A stretch of 64,000 nucleotides of DNA from Candidatus Leptovillus gracilis. Its GTDB lineage: Bacteria; Chloroflexota; Anaerolineae; Promineifilales; Promineifilaceae. Under the pieces are notes generated by a model, which was given only the letters and a program-made list of their open reading frames with translations, was not told where the DNA came from and searched no databases. Shown one piece after another: positions 63,669 through 64,000 of the stretch (the first letter of the stretch is position 1; each line of letters begins with the position of its first letter). Location of the stretch: contig JADJXA010000002.1 in assembly GCA_016716065.1 (NCBI GenBank), forward strand, positions 959,829 through 1,023,828, written 5' to 3'. The translations under genes were made by a program, and so were the position numbers.

Positions 63669-64000
63669 TCAAAGAAGGCGACGCGCACCTAGAGCAGCAC
63701 GAATCCGTTTGTAGGTCGTATCCACCAACTCCAGAAAGGTGTGCAGGAAAAAGGCGAGTAGATTAAGCGTGACATGACGGTCGTCGAAATGTTCTTGCCC
63801 ATGACCAAAATTGTGCTTAATATGATAGCCGTGGGTGGTCAGGACATTATGTCCCTCATTTTCATGTTTCCAGCGGGCGCGTCCAGCGTGGAGTGGACAG
63901 CTTGGACCAGAGGCGCGTCCAGGCGTAAACTGGTCACAAAGCTGTTTTGATAAAGGCGTTCGCCAGTAATTCATGGGTAATCGTCAACTCGCACCAGTTC
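63669..64000 (-). pseudogene. transposase C-terminal relic at the window edge
   Basis: The frame ending at 63669 gives GRARWKHENEGHNVLTTHGYHIKHNFGHGQEHFDDRHVTLNLLAFFLHTFLEL, the C-terminal part of a DDE transposase with the ENEG catalytic-Glu region. Upstream, the piece CELTITHELLANAFIKTAL is in another frame and a stop intervenes, so the coding sequence is broken. The rest lies beyond the window. I cannot assign a family beyond an IS4/ISNCY-like type. Confidence 0.7.

Overview
This is a gene-dense stretch of a bacterial chromosome of moderately high GC. The gene content (SLC13 permease with RCK_C domains, GT39-like membrane glycosyltransferases, PQQ-propeller and beta-helix exported proteins, Thr/Pro-rich linkers, STAND-type ATPases, a C-terminal VYLPMAVRP tail) points to a filamentous or Anaerolineae-like member of Chloroflexota. 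That placement is inference; there is no rRNA or tRNA gene in the window to fix it. The strongest genome-wide signature is a short palindrome, ACGGCCGT with consensus AACGGCCGTT. It recurs about twice per kilobase (I counted about 22 copies in the first 10 kb), inside genes as well as between them, so the peptides TAV and NGR recur through the proteome.

Layout, left part. 0-4 kb: a 5'-truncated BTAD/AAA ATPase and a polytopic membrane ATPase, two genes in tandem. 4-7.3 kb: three minus-strand genes, a lipoprotein with an HEFGH motif, a class A beta-lactamase-fold hydrolase and a PQQ-propeller lipoprotein. 7.5-11.1 kb: a HepT/MntA toxin-antitoxin pair behind acnA. 11.3-16.5 kb: a stand-alone AsnC ligand-binding domain, two tandem C39-like/TPR exported proteins, an acetyltransferase and a tocopherol-cyclase-like protein. 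16.7-22.5 kb: an SLC13 permease, a GT39-like protein carrying in-frame dispersed repeats, and transaldolase. 22.7-28.7 kb: a cyclic-nucleotide-binding protein ending at a (AGCGAG)17 microsatellite, an intact IS1182-type element bounded by CTAG, then a cinA-like, glycosyltransferase, yraN and miaA run. 28.7-38.2 kb: universal stress protein, Na/Pi-cotransporter-like protein, Fsr-like MFS, MBL hydrolase, LysM protein, an XRE-STAND-TPR regulator and a phosphotransferase.

Right part. 38.4-63 kb: exported lipoprotein and beta-helix genes, a CBM9-like protein, a MoaD/BNR pair, a three-domain phosphotransferase-M23-aminotransferase, panB, an Lrp regulator, fragments of a macA/macB/sensor-kinase cluster, a VapBC-like pair, fhs, an HIT-like protein, htpG, HAD, a nucleotidyltransferase, PAP2, ahcY, a PfkB kinase and a GT2. 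This part holds at least seven reading frames broken by single-base indels, deletions or a nonsense codon. It ends in a transposase relic. I noticed no frameshifted gene left of 39 kb. So either the assembly is poorer here or the region is decaying; breaks in housekeeping genes such as htpG and ahcY favour sequence error for at least some.

Functional links: ahcY with the adjacent PfkB kinase could salvage S-adenosylhomocysteine-derived adenosine; panB serves pantothenate/CoA synthesis; fhs feeds one-carbon folate; acnA and tal are central metabolism. Many intergenic gaps hold perfect hairpins with 13-18 bp arms, some of them members of dispersed families.
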